DNA from: Chryseobacterium sediminis
GTDB taxonomy: Bacteria; Bacteroidota; Bacteroidia; Flavobacteriales; Weeksellaceae
Reading direction: 5' to 3'
Length of the DNA: 64,000 bases
NCBI RefSeq assembly: GCF_008386505.1
Contig: NZ_VUNZ01000001.1
Location: 1,977,937-2,041,936 of the forward strand
Shown in pieces: positions 16,364 through 25,523 of this stretch; positions within the stretch are counted from its first letter, which is position 1, and each line of letters begins with the position of its first letter. The notes beneath the pieces were generated by a model that saw only the letters and a program-made list of their open reading frames with translations, did no database searches and had not been told where the DNA came from. Made by a program: the position numbers and the translations under genes.

Positions 16364-17758
16364 TTATTTATAACCAAGAATCTTCAGTATATCTTCCGGT
16401 TCCTGTTTCTCACGGAAAATTTCATATTGTAACTCACCGTTTTCATCTTTTTGGATCAGGACATGTCTCGGCTGAGGCATCAGGCAGTGGTGTACTCCAC
16501 CATATCCTCCGATTGTTTCCTGGTAAGCTCCTGTATGGAAGAATCCGATATACAATGGCTTAGTATCACTGAAAACCGGTAAATAAATAGCATTGGTATG
16601 CTGTTCAGAATTATAATAATCATCTGAATCACACGTCAGCCCTCCTAAGAATACTCTTTCATAAGAATCTTCCCAACGGTTTAGCGGAAGCATGATAAAG
16701 TGTCTTGAAATTGCCCATGTATCAGGAAGAGTGGTCATGAAAGAAGAGTCAATCATATTCCATTTTTCTCTGTCATTCTGACGTTTCTGAGAGATAATCT
16801 TATAAAGATTCGCTCCGCTTTCCCCTACAGTAAAGCTTCCGAATTCTGTATAAATATTAGGTTCCTCCACTCCTTCTTCTTCACAGAATTTTTTGATCTG
16901 AGAAACAATTTCTTCTACCATATACTGATAGTCATAATCAAAATTCAAAGAAGTTTTAATTGGGAAACCACCTCCGATATTCAATGAATTTACTTCCGGA
17001 GCGATTTTTTTCAAACGTGCATATACACGAAGACATTTATACAATTCATTCCAGTAGTAAGAAGTATCTTTGATCCCGGTATTGATAAAGAAGTGAAGCA
17101 TCTTCAATCTTGCATTCGGGTGTTCGGCAATCTTCTGGCTGTAATAAGGAATAATATCTTTATATCCGATTCCTAATCTTGAGGTATAGAACTCGAACTT
17201 CGGTTCTTCCTCAGATGCGATTCTGATTCCGATATTAAAGGTAGAATCGATGCTTTCCGTAAGTTTATCCAATTCTCTGTAATTATCAAGAATCGGAGTA
17301 ATATTTTCAAAACCATTATTGATCATATCTGAAATATTTGTCAGATAATCATCGGTTTTAAAACCATTACAGATTACTTCAATGTTTTTATCTACTTTCC
17401 CTTTTTCGTAAAGAGATTTTACAATATCCATGTCATAAGCAGAAGATGTTTCTATAGAGATATCATTCTTCAAAGCTTCTTCCAATACAAAATTGAAATG
17501 ACTGGATTTTGTGCAATAGCAGTAGGTATAATTCTTTTTATATCCGGTTTTTTCAAAAGCTTCTTTAAACCAGCTTTTGGCCTTCTGAATATTTTGAGAA
17601 ATTCTCGGCAGATAGCTAATCTTTAGCGGAGTGCCAAATTGTTCAACTACATCCATCAATGGAACGTCGTGAAACAACAAATTGTTCTCAGATACATTAA
17701 ATTCCTCCGTAGGAAAATATAATGTCTGATCAATAAGTTCCGAGTACTTTATTTTCAT
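16364..17758 (-). CDS. Arginine decarboxylase, type III PLP-dependent (Bacteroidota form)
   Basis: A 464-residue fold-type III PLP enzyme. The PLP lysine is K84 in YCTKSSHF. HFFINTGIKD and NIGGGFP are the phosphate-binding and barrel motifs. GGLTCDSDDYY near 370 carries the active-site cysteine of ornithine/arginine/diaminopimelate decarboxylases. It is shorter than E. coli SpeA (about 660), as in Bacteroidota enzymes annotated as arginine decarboxylase. It should produce agmatine, which the neighbouring agmatinase would hydrolyse to putrescine. Activity on another basic amino acid cannot be excluded. Confidence 0.85.
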   Translation of the reverse strand: MKIKYSELIDQTLYFPTEEFNVSENNLLFHDVPLMDVVEQFGTPLKISYLPRISQNIQKAKSWFKEAFEKTGYKKNYTYCYCTKSSHFNFVLEEALKNDISIETSSAYDMDIVKSLYEKGKVDKNIEVICNGFKTDDYLTNISDMINNGFENITPILDNYRELDKLTESIDSTFNIGIRIASEEEPKFEFYTSRLGIGYKDIIPYYSQKIAEHPNARLKMLHFFINTGIKDTSYYWNELYKCLRVYARLKKIAPEVNSLNIGGGFPIKTSLNFDYDYQYMVEEIVSQIKKFCEEEGVEEPNIYTEFGSFTVGESGANLYKIISQKRQNDREKWNMIDSSFMTTLPDTWAISRHFIMLPLNRWEDSYERVFLGGLTCDSDDYYNSEQHTNAIYLPVFSDTKPLYIGFFHTGAYQETIGGYGGVHHCLMPQPRHVLIQKDENGELQYEIFREKQEPEDILKILGYK

Positions 17759-17880
17759 TTCTAAACAAGTGAATTAAGAAATGCAAAATTGCTAAAAAAG
17801 TTTGATTTTCGGGTGTTAAAATTATTATAATTTTAAATAAAGACCCAATATCATATCCTGTAAAAATTTATCTCTGATAA

Positions 17881-18756
17881 TCAATAAGTAAACTTTTGAA
17901 TATATGCTGTTCTTTTGGCATCTGAAATCCCTAATACCTGCTGAATATAGACATCTGTAGAGCCATACTTTTTATCAATCTCCCCAAAAGCGGCATCAAG
18001 GTATCTTTTTTCTACCCAGCTGAGTTTTTCCAGCACCTGTAAATCCATCTTTGGATAGATAAAATGTAACCGATTCGCAAGATGAAGTCTTTTCTGAACC
18101 ATATCTTTTCTGTAGTTGTTGGAGAGAAGATATTCATTATAAATAGTCTCTTTATCAAACTTCAGAATCGTTAAGATGAGTGCTGTGGTAATCCCTGTTC
18201 TATCTTTTCCGGCAGTACAGTGGTATAAAACCGGATTGTCAGATTCCAGGATTTCTGTGATGATTTTCTTTATGGTTTCGGGATTCTCCGTAACGTATTC
18301 ACGATAGAAATCTATCATTCTTTTGTCTGCATCAGAAGCATTTACTTTACCTTTCAGAACCAGCTTTTTTGCCTGGGCCAGCTGATCTCCTTCATCTTCA
18401 AATGCTGAATATTTTTTATACGTTATTTCTGCAGGAAGCTGATCCGGTTTCTGTGAGATTTCCTTAGAGTTTCTAAGATCAATTATTTCTTTGATTCCCA
18501 GATTATCAAGATCATCAAAAGACTTCTTTTTCAACTTATGAAGATGGGCACTTCTGTAGAACCTTCCTTTTTTTAAAGTTCTTCCTTCTGTATTTTTAAT
18601 ATTTCCTACTGTCCGGAAATTCGTTACTTTCTTAATATGAATTACTTTTTCAGTTTCATTTTTACCATATTCGGGCGTTTCAAAATGCTGTGTTTTGCAT
18701 GATAAAATACTGCATAATGAAATGGTGAAAACTGATATTTTAATTAATTTATTCAA
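17881..18756 (-). CDS. Tyrosine phosphatase-family lipoprotein
   Basis: A 291-residue protein. The signal peptide ends SILSC with lipid acceptor C20. The active-site loop is HCTAGKDRTG, with the nucleophile cysteine near residue 180 and arginine six positions on. The general acid is probably within the preceding EDEGDQ segment. RTVGNIKNTEGRTLKKGRFYRS is the common N-terminal signature of this group of secreted tyrosine phosphatases (cut here to its ends RTVGNIKN and KKGRFYRS). It would act in the periplasm or on the cell surface, on phosphotyrosine or a phosphorylated small molecule. It has no visible partner, and the flanking spacers hold repeat-like sequence. Confidence 0.88.
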   Translation of the reverse strand: MNKLIKISVFTISLCSILSCKTQHFETPEYGKNETEKVIHIKKVTNFRTVGNIKNTEGRTLKKGRFYRSAHLHKLKKKSFDDLDNLGIKEIIDLRNSKEISQKPDQLPAEITYKKYSAFEDEGDQLAQAKKLVLKGKVNASDADKRMIDFYREYVTENPETIKKIITEILESDNPVLYHCTAGKDRTGITTALILTILKFDKETIYNEYLLSNNYRKDMVQKRLHLANRLHFIYPKMDLQVLEKLSWVEKRYLDAAFGEIDKKYGSTDVYIQQVLGISDAKRTAYIQKFTY

Positions 18757-18781
18757 TATTTTTATTTTATACGAAAGTTAG

Positions 18782-18830
18782 CTCCCCCGTCAAATCTTTC
18801 GATTTGTCACCCCTCCTATGGAGGGGAATT
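18782..18830. repeat. Double-hairpin intergenic repeat-like element
   Basis: It contains two inverted repeats: caaatc/gatttg (18791-18796 with 18801-18806) and cccctcc/ggagggg (18810-18816 with 18820-18826). It lies in the 115-bp spacer between the phosphatase and thiamine pyrophosphokinase genes. Similar ccccTCC...GGAgggg elements recur between genes of Bacteroidota (from memory). It has no T-rich tail, so I do not call it a terminator. Confidence 0.5.
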
Positions 18831-18871
18831 CTGACACCTTTAATTGTTATTATTCGTGAAGACTTGAAATA

Positions 18872-19519
18872 TTAATATATTGTAGGATATTCTATTTCGC
18901 TGATTCCTACGAACAACAGGACATCACCTGATTCATATTCTATGGAAACCTCATCTTCAACAGCAAAGTTTCGGGTTCCTATTCTTGAAGTAATATTTAG
19001 AGTTTCATTCGTCAAAGGCCAGTTGAGCCCTTTCGTTGTAATATTATTCACTGATGGAAATGGATAGAGAGATATCATTCTATTCTTCGCTCCTTCCAAT
19101 TTAAAATGATTTGGAATAAAATAATATTCTGAAAATTCATCATAAAATTTAATTCCCATCCGATCTTTGAATGTATAAGCAACGGTAAGATTCCCAAGAA
19201 AATGATCCTGCTCACCTCCGCTTCCTCCGAAAACATCAATCTCCGAAAAACCTTTTTCCAAAATAATTTCCAAAGCTTTGTGAAAATCTGTTTTATCCTG
19301 ATCCAATGTAAGGATAAATTTTTCCTGATACATATCTTCATCTGATCCGGAGTGAGAATCAAAATCACCGGAAATAAAATCCAGCTTATCCAGTGAAAAA
19401 CCCATTCTTTTTAAATAATGGAATGCCCCGTCTGTACAGGCAATTAAACCATAATTATCAGGATTGGGTAATGATTTTGGCGCATCTCCATTGATGAAAA
19501 GTAATGCTTTATCTCTCAT
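18872..19519 (-). CDS. Thiamine pyrophosphokinase (thiamine diphosphokinase)
   Basis: A 215-residue enzyme expected to make thiamine diphosphate from thiamine and ATP. Motifs: LIACTDGAFHYL near 25, FISGDFDSHSG near 50, DQDKTDFHKALE near 75, and FGGSGGEQDHFLGNL near 96, all carrying the acidic metal and ATP ligands of the family. The C-terminal region (KGLNWPL, SRIGTRNF) is the thiamine-binding part. It overlaps the end of the cobalamin adenosyltransferase gene by 11 bp, so the two form one transcript. Thiamine and cobalamin are both cofactors, but no TPP or B12 riboswitch is seen. Confidence 0.92.
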   Translation of the reverse strand: MRDKALLFINGDAPKSLPNPDNYGLIACTDGAFHYLKRMGFSLDKLDFISGDFDSHSGSDEDMYQEKFILTLDQDKTDFHKALEIILEKGFSEIDVFGGSGGEQDHFLGNLTVAYTFKDRMGIKFYDEFSEYYFIPNHFKLEGAKNRMISLYPFPSVNNITTKGLNWPLTNETLNITSRIGTRNFAVEDEVSIEYESGDVLLFVGISEIEYPTIY

Positions 19520-20078
19520 TCGGGTTCCAGTATTCTTCCGGTTCGTTGTTCAGTTTTGAAATATACCTTGCCAACACGAAAAGATAATCTGAAAGTCTGT
19601 TTAAATATTTAATCAATTCAGGACGCACTTCTTCAGATTCATTCAAAAATACCAATGAACGTTCTGCTCTTCTGCAGATGGTTCTCGCCGCATGTAAAAA
19701 AGTTGCAGACTTTCCACCCCCTGGAAGAATAAAATACTGAAGCGGTTCCAGTTTATCTTCAAAAGCATCCATCCACTGTTCCAGTTCTTCAATTTCTGTT
19801 TCTGAAATAATGATCGGAAGACGTGATTTTCCGTTGGCCAGCATCAGTTTATCTACTGGTGTAGCAGCCTCCGAACCTACGGTAAACAAATCAAACTGTA
19901 TTTTCTTAAGCTGTTTCAAAACTTCTTCATCTTCGATATGACTTTTTGCAATCCCGATGAATGAATTCAGCTCGTCTATATTTCCATAACTGTCTACTCT
20001 GGCACTGGCTTTAGAAACTCTCGTTCCGCCATATAATGCAGTCTGACCTTTATCTCCTGTTTTTGTATAAATTTTCAT
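19509..20078 (-). CDS. ATP:cob(I)alamin adenosyltransferase (PduO type)
   Basis: A 189-residue enzyme forming adenosylcobalamin from cob(I)alamin and ATP. TKTGDKGQTALYGGTRVSK at the N-terminus is the ATP-binding signature. VDSYGNIDELNS and FILPGGG with the ARTICRRAER helix complete the family pattern. Length is normal. It is the first gene of a two-gene unit with thiamine pyrophosphokinase and overlaps it by 11 bp. The product is the cofactor for enzymes such as methylmalonyl-CoA mutase, which are not in this window. Confidence 0.93.
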   Translation of the reverse strand: MKIYTKTGDKGQTALYGGTRVSKASARVDSYGNIDELNSFIGIAKSHIEDEEVLKQLKKIQFDLFTVGSEAATPVDKLMLANGKSRLPIIISETEIEELEQWMDAFEDKLEPLQYFILPGGGKSATFLHAARTICRRAERSLVFLNESEEVRPELIKYLNRLSDYLFVLARYISKLNNEPEEYWNPNER

Positions 20079-20147
20079 AGTACTAAAATACCCTTTTTTG
20101 TAGAATGTAAAAAGTAAAATATAGTAATAACTTCCTATTCTACCTGA

Positions 20148-20178
20148 AAAAATAAAACAGACATTAGAAATTAATGTC
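20148..20178 (-). terminator. Intrinsic terminator for the TonB receptor gene
   Basis: A 7-bp stem (20160-20166 with 20172-20178) is followed on the minus strand by a T-rich run at 20148-20159. It is short and AT-rich, so only moderately strong. Confidence 0.55.
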
Positions 20179-20268
20179 AGTTAATATTTGCATATCGGTT
20201 TATATCTTTTGAGATTGCTTATCCTTTTTAAGCATGACAAAACAAATGTTAATTCTTTTATTTAGAGA

Positions 20269-22689
20269 TTAAAAAGTATAATTAACATTTAGCTGAAAAA
20301 TTGTTCCGTTAAATCCAAACTGATTCACCTCCCAAGGGTATTTGAATCTTCCTCCAAGATCTGTTACTATATCTCCTTTGCTATCTATTACATCTGGATA
20401 AATATTAAACAAATTATTTACAACTCCGGAAACTTTAAGGTCTTGGGTAATTTTATATGTTAAAACGATGTCTGTAACTACCTTGCCAGAAAATGTCTGA
20501 TCTTTGGCAGGATCAGTTGCGTGCTGCCATGTAACAGAACCAAAATAAGTATTATTAAGGTTAAAATTAAACTTTGAAATGTCATAAGAAAGACTAAGTA
20601 TAGTTTTTGTTTTGGGTCTTGCAGAGGTAATTCTGGATTGTTCTTTTCTATCAAAAAAGTTTTCTGAGTAACCATTTTCAGCCAAAATATTCGGAACGGC
20701 GATATTATCTACTATTTTAGTTTCGTTATAATTGAAAGCAGCAATAACTCCCAATCTTCCTTTGCCAATAGCGGAAGTATAATAATTTGCGACGAAATCT
20801 ACCCCTTGAGTAACTGTATTTACAGCATTGGTAAAAAACTTCAGGGAAGTTATTTTATTATTATCTAATATTACTTCCACAGGGTTTGTTATATCCGGAC
20901 TCCCCGGACTCCCTGTTTTATAACCAATATCTCCTGAGAAAAGTACCCGGTCTTTAATTTTTATTCTATAATAATCGGCTGTAATCGTAAGATTTTTAAA
21001 AGGTTTTACGGCAAATCCTCCAGTAATGTTAAAGGCTTTTTCAGCATTTAATTTGGCTACACCAAGATCAGATCTTACAATTTGAGAGTCGTTATTAAAA
21101 GTCCCTTGATTAGCTACAGTATTCCCTGTAATTTTGGTTTGAACATTGGAATAATAAATCTGGTGTAATGAAGGTGCCCGAAATCCTGTAGAAACAGACC
21201 CACGGAAAACTAATTTATCATCTAACAACTTATATCTTGCATTTCCTTTCCAGGAAACATTATTTCCAAAATCACTAAAGTTTTCATATCTCACAGTTCC
21301 TCCAATCAACAGGTTTTTCGTAATATCCCATTCCGCATTCATATAAGCTCCGATATTCTGACGATTTTTATTGACTTCATTTTGAGGCTGCAGTCCCGGA
21401 AATGATTCTGCACCACTTCCTATATAAGACGCCTCTTCTCCTGCTCTTGCCTGATAATTTTCATTCCGCACTTCAGCTCCGGCTCCTAAAACAAGCGCAC
21501 CAAAATCCCGGCTGACATCTATGTTTCCTATAATATTACTGAACTGGTGTCCACCTGCTTTAAAATAGGTTGGGGAATTTACACCTAAAGACGTATTAAT
21601 TGTATTTCCTACTGCATAATCTACTGCATTAGAACCAAAGGTTGCACTTCCATCAAAATTCCATTTTCCAAACATTCCTTTCCACCCGGAGGTTAAATTA
21701 TAATCGTAAACATCTGTTTTAAATTGCGGTTGAAATCCATTGTAAGGTTGCCCTTGTGGAGTTAATAAACCAAAATCTGAAGTTACCCAATAGGGAGTTC
21801 TGTACAAAGCAAAACTGGTCCCACTTCTGTAAGTTGTACCCCCAAAAGCATAGAATTTGCCCGTTTCACCCGTCGGCAGTTCAAAATTCACAAATAGATT
21901 ACCAACTTTTGTGTCCGGCTGCCCAATAATCATTCCTAAACCAGGATTAGCTTGCGTCCAGGCATTATCCACACCAAAAAGTTCATCTTTTGTAACAGAA
22001 CCTGCGCGGTTAGTTTTATTTTGGGATGAAAATCCTAGTGTAAGATTCAGACTTCCGTTTTTTGCCACTTTGATTCCTGTATTAAAATCTGCTCCGATAT
22101 TAAAGCCGTCTCCTTTTGAAGTAATACCTGAAAAAAGGTTGACCGTGCTTTTTCCAACGCTGTTCTTAAGAATAATATTGATTACTCCCGCAATAGCATC
22201 AGAACCGTATTGTGCAGATGCTCCATCTCTCAATACCTCTACATTCTGTAAGGCGGCAGATGGAATACTTTTCAGATCCGTACCTACCTCACCTTTTCCA
22301 GGAGTATCATTGACATAAATTAAAGCACTTTGATTTTTTCTTTTACCATTTACCAAAACCAATGTTCTGGAAGGCCCTAATCCTCTTAAATCTGCCGGAT
22401 CAAAATGAGCCGTTGCATCAGAAACAGTTTGCTGTGATGAATTAAAAGATGGAACAGCATAGGTTAAAGCTTTATCAAAAGTAACTTGCCCTGTGGATTT
22501 TAATTGTACAGCAGAAATATTATCAATAGGAATTGCTGAGGTAATGATGGTCCTGGGCTTAGTTCTACCCGTTGTAACCACAACTTCATCTATTTTATTT
22601 TGTTTTATGCTGTCCTGAGCATACCCCATTGCACCAGCTCCGCTTAATACTAATGCATAGATTTTTTTATTAAATAAACTCTCTATCAT
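20269..22689 (-). CDS. TonB-dependent receptor
   Basis: An 806-residue outer-membrane receptor. The signal region ends GAMGYAQ, with a somewhat long n-region. TonB-box-like IDEVVVTTG is at about residues 33-41. The plug domain covers about 45-175 (DLRGLGPSRTLVLVNGKRK, LQNVEVLRDGASAQYGSDA, AGVINIILK). The barrel ends in NVNYTF with the usual terminal phenylalanine. Unlike the other two receptor-like proteins here, it lacks the N-terminal carboxypeptidase-regulatory domain. It has the look of the broad-substrate or metal/cobalamin-type receptors, but the ligand is unknown. The nearby cobalamin adenosyltransferase gene suggests B12 only weakly. Confidence 0.9.
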   Translation of the reverse strand: MIESLFNKKIYALVLSGAGAMGYAQDSIKQNKIDEVVVTTGRTKPRTIITSAIPIDNISAVQLKSTGQVTFDKALTYAVPSFNSSQQTVSDATAHFDPADLRGLGPSRTLVLVNGKRKNQSALIYVNDTPGKGEVGTDLKSIPSAALQNVEVLRDGASAQYGSDAIAGVINIILKNSVGKSTVNLFSGITSKGDGFNIGADFNTGIKVAKNGSLNLTLGFSSQNKTNRAGSVTKDELFGVDNAWTQANPGLGMIIGQPDTKVGNLFVNFELPTGETGKFYAFGGTTYRSGTSFALYRTPYWVTSDFGLLTPQGQPYNGFQPQFKTDVYDYNLTSGWKGMFGKWNFDGSATFGSNAVDYAVGNTINTSLGVNSPTYFKAGGHQFSNIIGNIDVSRDFGALVLGAGAEVRNENYQARAGEEASYIGSGAESFPGLQPQNEVNKNRQNIGAYMNAEWDITKNLLIGGTVRYENFSDFGNNVSWKGNARYKLLDDKLVFRGSVSTGFRAPSLHQIYYSNVQTKITGNTVANQGTFNNDSQIVRSDLGVAKLNAEKAFNITGGFAVKPFKNLTITADYYRIKIKDRVLFSGDIGYKTGSPGSPDITNPVEVILDNNKITSLKFFTNAVNTVTQGVDFVANYYTSAIGKGRLGVIAAFNYNETKIVDNIAVPNILAENGYSENFFDRKEQSRITSARPKTKTILSLSYDISKFNFNLNNTYFGSVTWQHATDPAKDQTFSGKVVTDIVLTYKITQDLKVSGVVNNLFNIYPDVIDSKGDIVTDLGGRFKYPWEVNQFGFNGTIFQLNVNYTF

Positions 22690-22952
22690 GTGAATTGATA
22701 ATTATTCAATAAATCTAGTAAAAAAATTAATATTAAATACAAAAACAAAACATATAATAATAATTCAATTATATATTAACGAAAACCATACCATTTCATA
22801 AAAACAACAATTAATTCACAAAACATAAAGTCATTTATTAATAACATGAAAAAAAATAAATCAATAACATCATATTTGTATAAAAAAATTAATTCATCAA
22901 CGTTAGAAATAAATATGATTTAATTCTTTCTTATAAGTAGTTTTTGTAGCTT

Positions 22953-22982
22953 GAGACTGCTTCACCTATAGCCCGCAATGAC
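22953..22982. repeat. Degenerate copy of the 16319 intergenic repeat
   Basis: It begins gagactgcttcacc and ends cgcaatgac, against gagattgcttcgtc and cgcaatgac at 16319-16353. The centres differ. Two copies in different spacers of one window support a dispersed family. Confidence 0.5.
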
Positions 22983-22984
22983 TA

Positions 22985-23014
22985 TATATAAAAAATGGCC
23001 GGAGAAACCGGCCA
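22985..23014 (-). terminator. Intrinsic terminator for the 23023 lipoprotein gene
   Basis: A GC-rich perfect stem, atggccgg/ccggccat (about 22995-23013), has a 3-5 nt loop and is followed on the minus strand by a T-rich run. Confidence 0.85.
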
Positions 23015-23022
23015 TATCCAAA

Positions 23023-23586
23023 TTATTTATTTACCTCTACGTATTGTATGATGGTCTGATTTTTTGGGTTGTAGATAATTGTACTACTGTTGGGAAACCT
23101 TTTCAATTTATAATATTGAATATTTTTATCTGATTTTATATCTTCCAGAACACTTGTATCAAAGGTATTATCAGGGAGAAATTTTGATAAAAGACTTATT
23201 TTATCTATGATATTTTGTCCGTCAATCTTACGGGCTTTCTTTTCAGATTTACTTTCATCAGAAGTAGGCTGCCCCTCTAAAAACGGAAGCAATACAGCAA
23301 TGTCTGCTTTGTATTTAAAAATATACCCTTCAGATCTTCCCGGGATTTTAATCTTTTTTCCCTTTTCTTCGGATATGATGGCAGCACCCGTACCAGGGAA
23401 AACTGTATTAAACTTAACGTCTTCGGAATTGGTTAAAGAATTTATAGATTCATTGACCGTTTTCTTCACTGTTTCTTCTACAACCTGCTGTGTCTTCTGC
23501 TGAACAGTCTGGTCAATTTTTTCTTCTATTTTATTGCATGATACTAATAAAAAAGCGGTGACAACAGGCAAAATATACTTCTTCAT
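23023..23586 (-). CDS. Hypothetical lipoprotein
   Basis: A 187-residue protein of unknown function. The signal peptide ends LLVSC with the lipidated cysteine at about residue 17. The next 40 residues (KIEEKIDQTVQQKTQQVVEE) look like a charged amphipathic helix or coiled coil. A compact C-terminal domain follows, with DVKFNTVFPGTGAAI and repeated hydrophobic-lysine stretches. I recognise no family. It is a single gene with its own terminator. Confidence 0.7.
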   Translation of the reverse strand: MKKYILPVVTAFLLVSCNKIEEKIDQTVQQKTQQVVEETVKKTVNESINSLTNSEDVKFNTVFPGTGAAIISEEKGKKIKIPGRSEGYIFKYKADIAVLLPFLEGQPTSDESKSEKKARKIDGQNIIDKISLLSKFLPDNTFDTSVLEDIKSDKNIQYYKLKRFPNSSTIIYNPKNQTIIQYVEVNK

Positions 23587-23722
23587 AATTCTAATAATAG
23601 CGATTTTTGTTATTAATATCCTTCCTTCTAACGGAAAAGTAGGTCAGGATATTTTAGCAAAGAAAAAAATATTTTTTCAATATTAAAAATCCTGCTGACA
23701 AACTGTTGTCATAACCTCCTCA

Positions 23723-23730
23723 TACCTTTG
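23723..23730 (+). promoter_or_regulatory. -7 promoter element for the DinB-family gene
   Basis: TACCTTTG, an exact TAnnTTTG match, lies 29 nt before the ATG at 23759. Confidence 0.5.
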
Positions 23731-23758
23731 TATCAACAACAAACAAAAACAAAACATT

Positions 23759-24250
23759 ATGACAACTACAGCAACAGCCACAAAACAATTCATGACATCC
23801 GACCAGCTATTAAACGACTGGCAGGGACATAGAAATCTTACAAGAAGAGTCATTGAATCTTTTCCTGAAAAAGAGTTATTTGAATTTTCTGTAGGTGGAA
23901 TGAGACCGTTTGCAAAACTGGCCGTAGAGCTAATCAGTATTGGCGGGCCTGCTTTAAAAGGTATTGTAGAAGGAAATATGGAAGCATACAATGAAGAAGC
24001 ATTCAATCCGAAAACCAAAGAAGAAATTTTAAAGAAGTGGGATGAAGAAACAGAAGTAATTAACCATTACTTTAATATGATTTCCGAAGAGCGTTTCCAG
24101 GAAACTTTCAATTTATTTGGAGAATATGAATTTCCGGTATACCAGAACATCCTTTATTTTGTAGACAATGAAGTTCACCACCGCGGACAAGGATATGTTT
24201 ATCTGAGAGCTTTGGGAATTGAACCTCCATTCTTCTGGGAAAGATTTTAA
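23759..24250 (+). CDS. DinB family protein
   Basis: A 163-residue four-helix protein of the DinB/YfiT-like putative metalloenzyme superfamily. Candidate metal ligands are H28 in WQGHRNLTRR and the paired histidines in DNEVHHRGQGYVYLRALG near 142, with an ending typical of the family (PPFFWERF). Members include bacillithiol and mycothiol transferases and many uncharacterised proteins. The function here is unknown. It converges on a WYL-domain regulator gene that may be related to its control, since the two share a terminator. Confidence 0.85.
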   Translation: MTTTATATKQFMTSDQLLNDWQGHRNLTRRVIESFPEKELFEFSVGGMRPFAKLAVELISIGGPALKGIVEGNMEAYNEEAFNPKTKEEILKKWDEETEVINHYFNMISEERFQETFNLFGEYEFPVYQNILYFVDNEVHHRGQGYVYLRALGIEPPFFWERF

Positions 24251-24446
24251 TTTTAATAAAAGTAAGAGGTAAAATTGCAAAAAAGCGGAAATCCTGAAAA
24301 ATACATCTGCAATGTCATTTATTACTAGTGATTTTCCTCCATTTTAACAACTTATATCATTTTTTGCGACAAAACAAATTTAATTTTTTTGCAATTTTTC
24401 TCTTGGCTTATTAACCATTTCATTTATTTGCCTCAATTAAGTCTTT

Positions 24447-24475
24447 AAACCTCAACAATTACTCTGTTGGGGTTT
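24447..24475. terminator. Bidirectional terminator between the DinB and WYL genes
   Basis: Arms at 24447-24457 and 24465-24475 pair with one G:T wobble. T or A tracts flank them on both sides. Confidence 0.65.
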
Positions 24476-25428
24476 TATTGATGTCTTTCAGTCATTTTTA
24501 CAAGCAGCTCGTTCAATCTGGTGCGAAGACTTTCCGGTTCCAGAACAGTGGCATAATCTGCAAAAGTGATGAGCCACCGGGGAAATCCGTCACTGATCCA
24601 TTCTGTTTCAAAAGTGAGTTCTACACCGTGTTCAGTTTCTACTTCTTCTGTAAGTCCATAATATTTTTTGGAATTCACCAGATGAGACATTATTTTTTTG
24701 TCTACCAAAAGTTTAGCTTTGACTTTATTTCCGTTTGATTTTTTCCGGTAATCATTCACTTGCCCATACTCTTGTAAAAAAGGATTTAAGGTTTTTGAAA
24801 TCTCTAAAATCCGGTCTATCCTAAATTGTCTGAAATCTTTTCTCAAGGTACAGAATGCCATGATGTACCAAAAATTAAACTCAAAGAACATCCCTACAGT
24901 TTCAATAGTTCTGTTGTCTACTCTTCCATCTACCGTCTGATACCTTATATTCAATTGGGTTTTGTCTGCAATACTTTCTAAAATAATAGGAATCACATTT
25001 TTAAGAGAATCTCCGGAATCGGTATGAAAACTAAAAACATCAATCTGTTTTTCAATATTCTGAATAAGATTTTTATCAGAATTCCGCAATACTGAGCGTA
25101 CTTTCTCCATGGCTGCCTGATAATGACTTCCTAAACTTTGGTGGGAAAATTTCTGCATCAGTTTTTCGGCGGTAATGAAACTTAAAACTTCTTCTTTAGT
25201 AAACATGATTGGAGGAAGTTTGTATCCGTCCATTAAAGAATAGCCGTTCCCTGCTTCGCCTACAATAGGAATACCCGCATTTTCCAGGGTTTTTACATCA
25301 CGGTAAATGGTTCTGATACTTACATCGAACTTTTCAGCCAGATCCTGTGCCCGAACAACAGGTTTAGACTGTAATTGGGTAAGAATAGCCGTTACCCGAT
25401 CGAGTTTTTTAAGATAGTGATCATTCAT
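24475..25428 (-). CDS. YafY-type transcriptional regulator (HTH and WYL domains)
   Basis: A 317-residue regulator. The N-terminal helix-turn-helix is at about 8-62 (ARAQDLAEKFDVSIRTIYRD region, QDLAEKFDVSIRTIYRDV). The WYL domain is at about 135-215 and the C-terminal WCX-type segment follows. NFWYIMAFCTLRKDFRQFR marks the ligand-binding module. WYL proteins sense nucleic acids or small nucleotides and often control stress or defence genes. It converges with the DinB-family gene and diverges from a Crp/Fnr gene. Its targets are unknown. Confidence 0.9.
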   Translation of the reverse strand: MNDHYLKKLDRVTAILTQLQSKPVVRAQDLAEKFDVSIRTIYRDVKTLENAGIPIVGEAGNGYSLMDGYKLPPIMFTKEEVLSFITAEKLMQKFSHQSLGSHYQAAMEKVRSVLRNSDKNLIQNIEKQIDVFSFHTDSGDSLKNVIPIILESIADKTQLNIRYQTVDGRVDNRTIETVGMFFEFNFWYIMAFCTLRKDFRQFRIDRILEISKTLNPFLQEYGQVNDYRKKSNGNKVKAKLLVDKKIMSHLVNSKKYYGLTEEVETEHGVELTFETEWISDGFPRWLITFADYATVLEPESLRTRLNELLVKMTERHQ

Positions 25429-25523
25429 TATGTAACAAAGCTAAAATTCTTTTTCGAGGTATGTCTTATAAATGGGACTGCTTTTTTTATTAATTTTATT
25501 TTTCATAAAACAGTTTCTTCTTT

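Larger units (their letters stand above)
22690..23022. other. AT-rich intergenic region upstream of the TonB receptor
   Basis: This 333-bp spacer carries no convincing ORF. It is very AT-rich to about 22940, then holds the degenerate repeat copy at 22953-22982 and the terminator at 22985-23014. I find no clear TAnnTTTG box for the receptor gene and no B12 or TPP riboswitch motif. Confidence 0.6.

Noticed and set aside
18872-20078. TPP or B12 riboswitch ahead of the thiamine/cobalamin genes
   Set aside because: The 190-bp spacer upstream shows no riboswitch core and holds only a weak hairpin for the TonB receptor gene.
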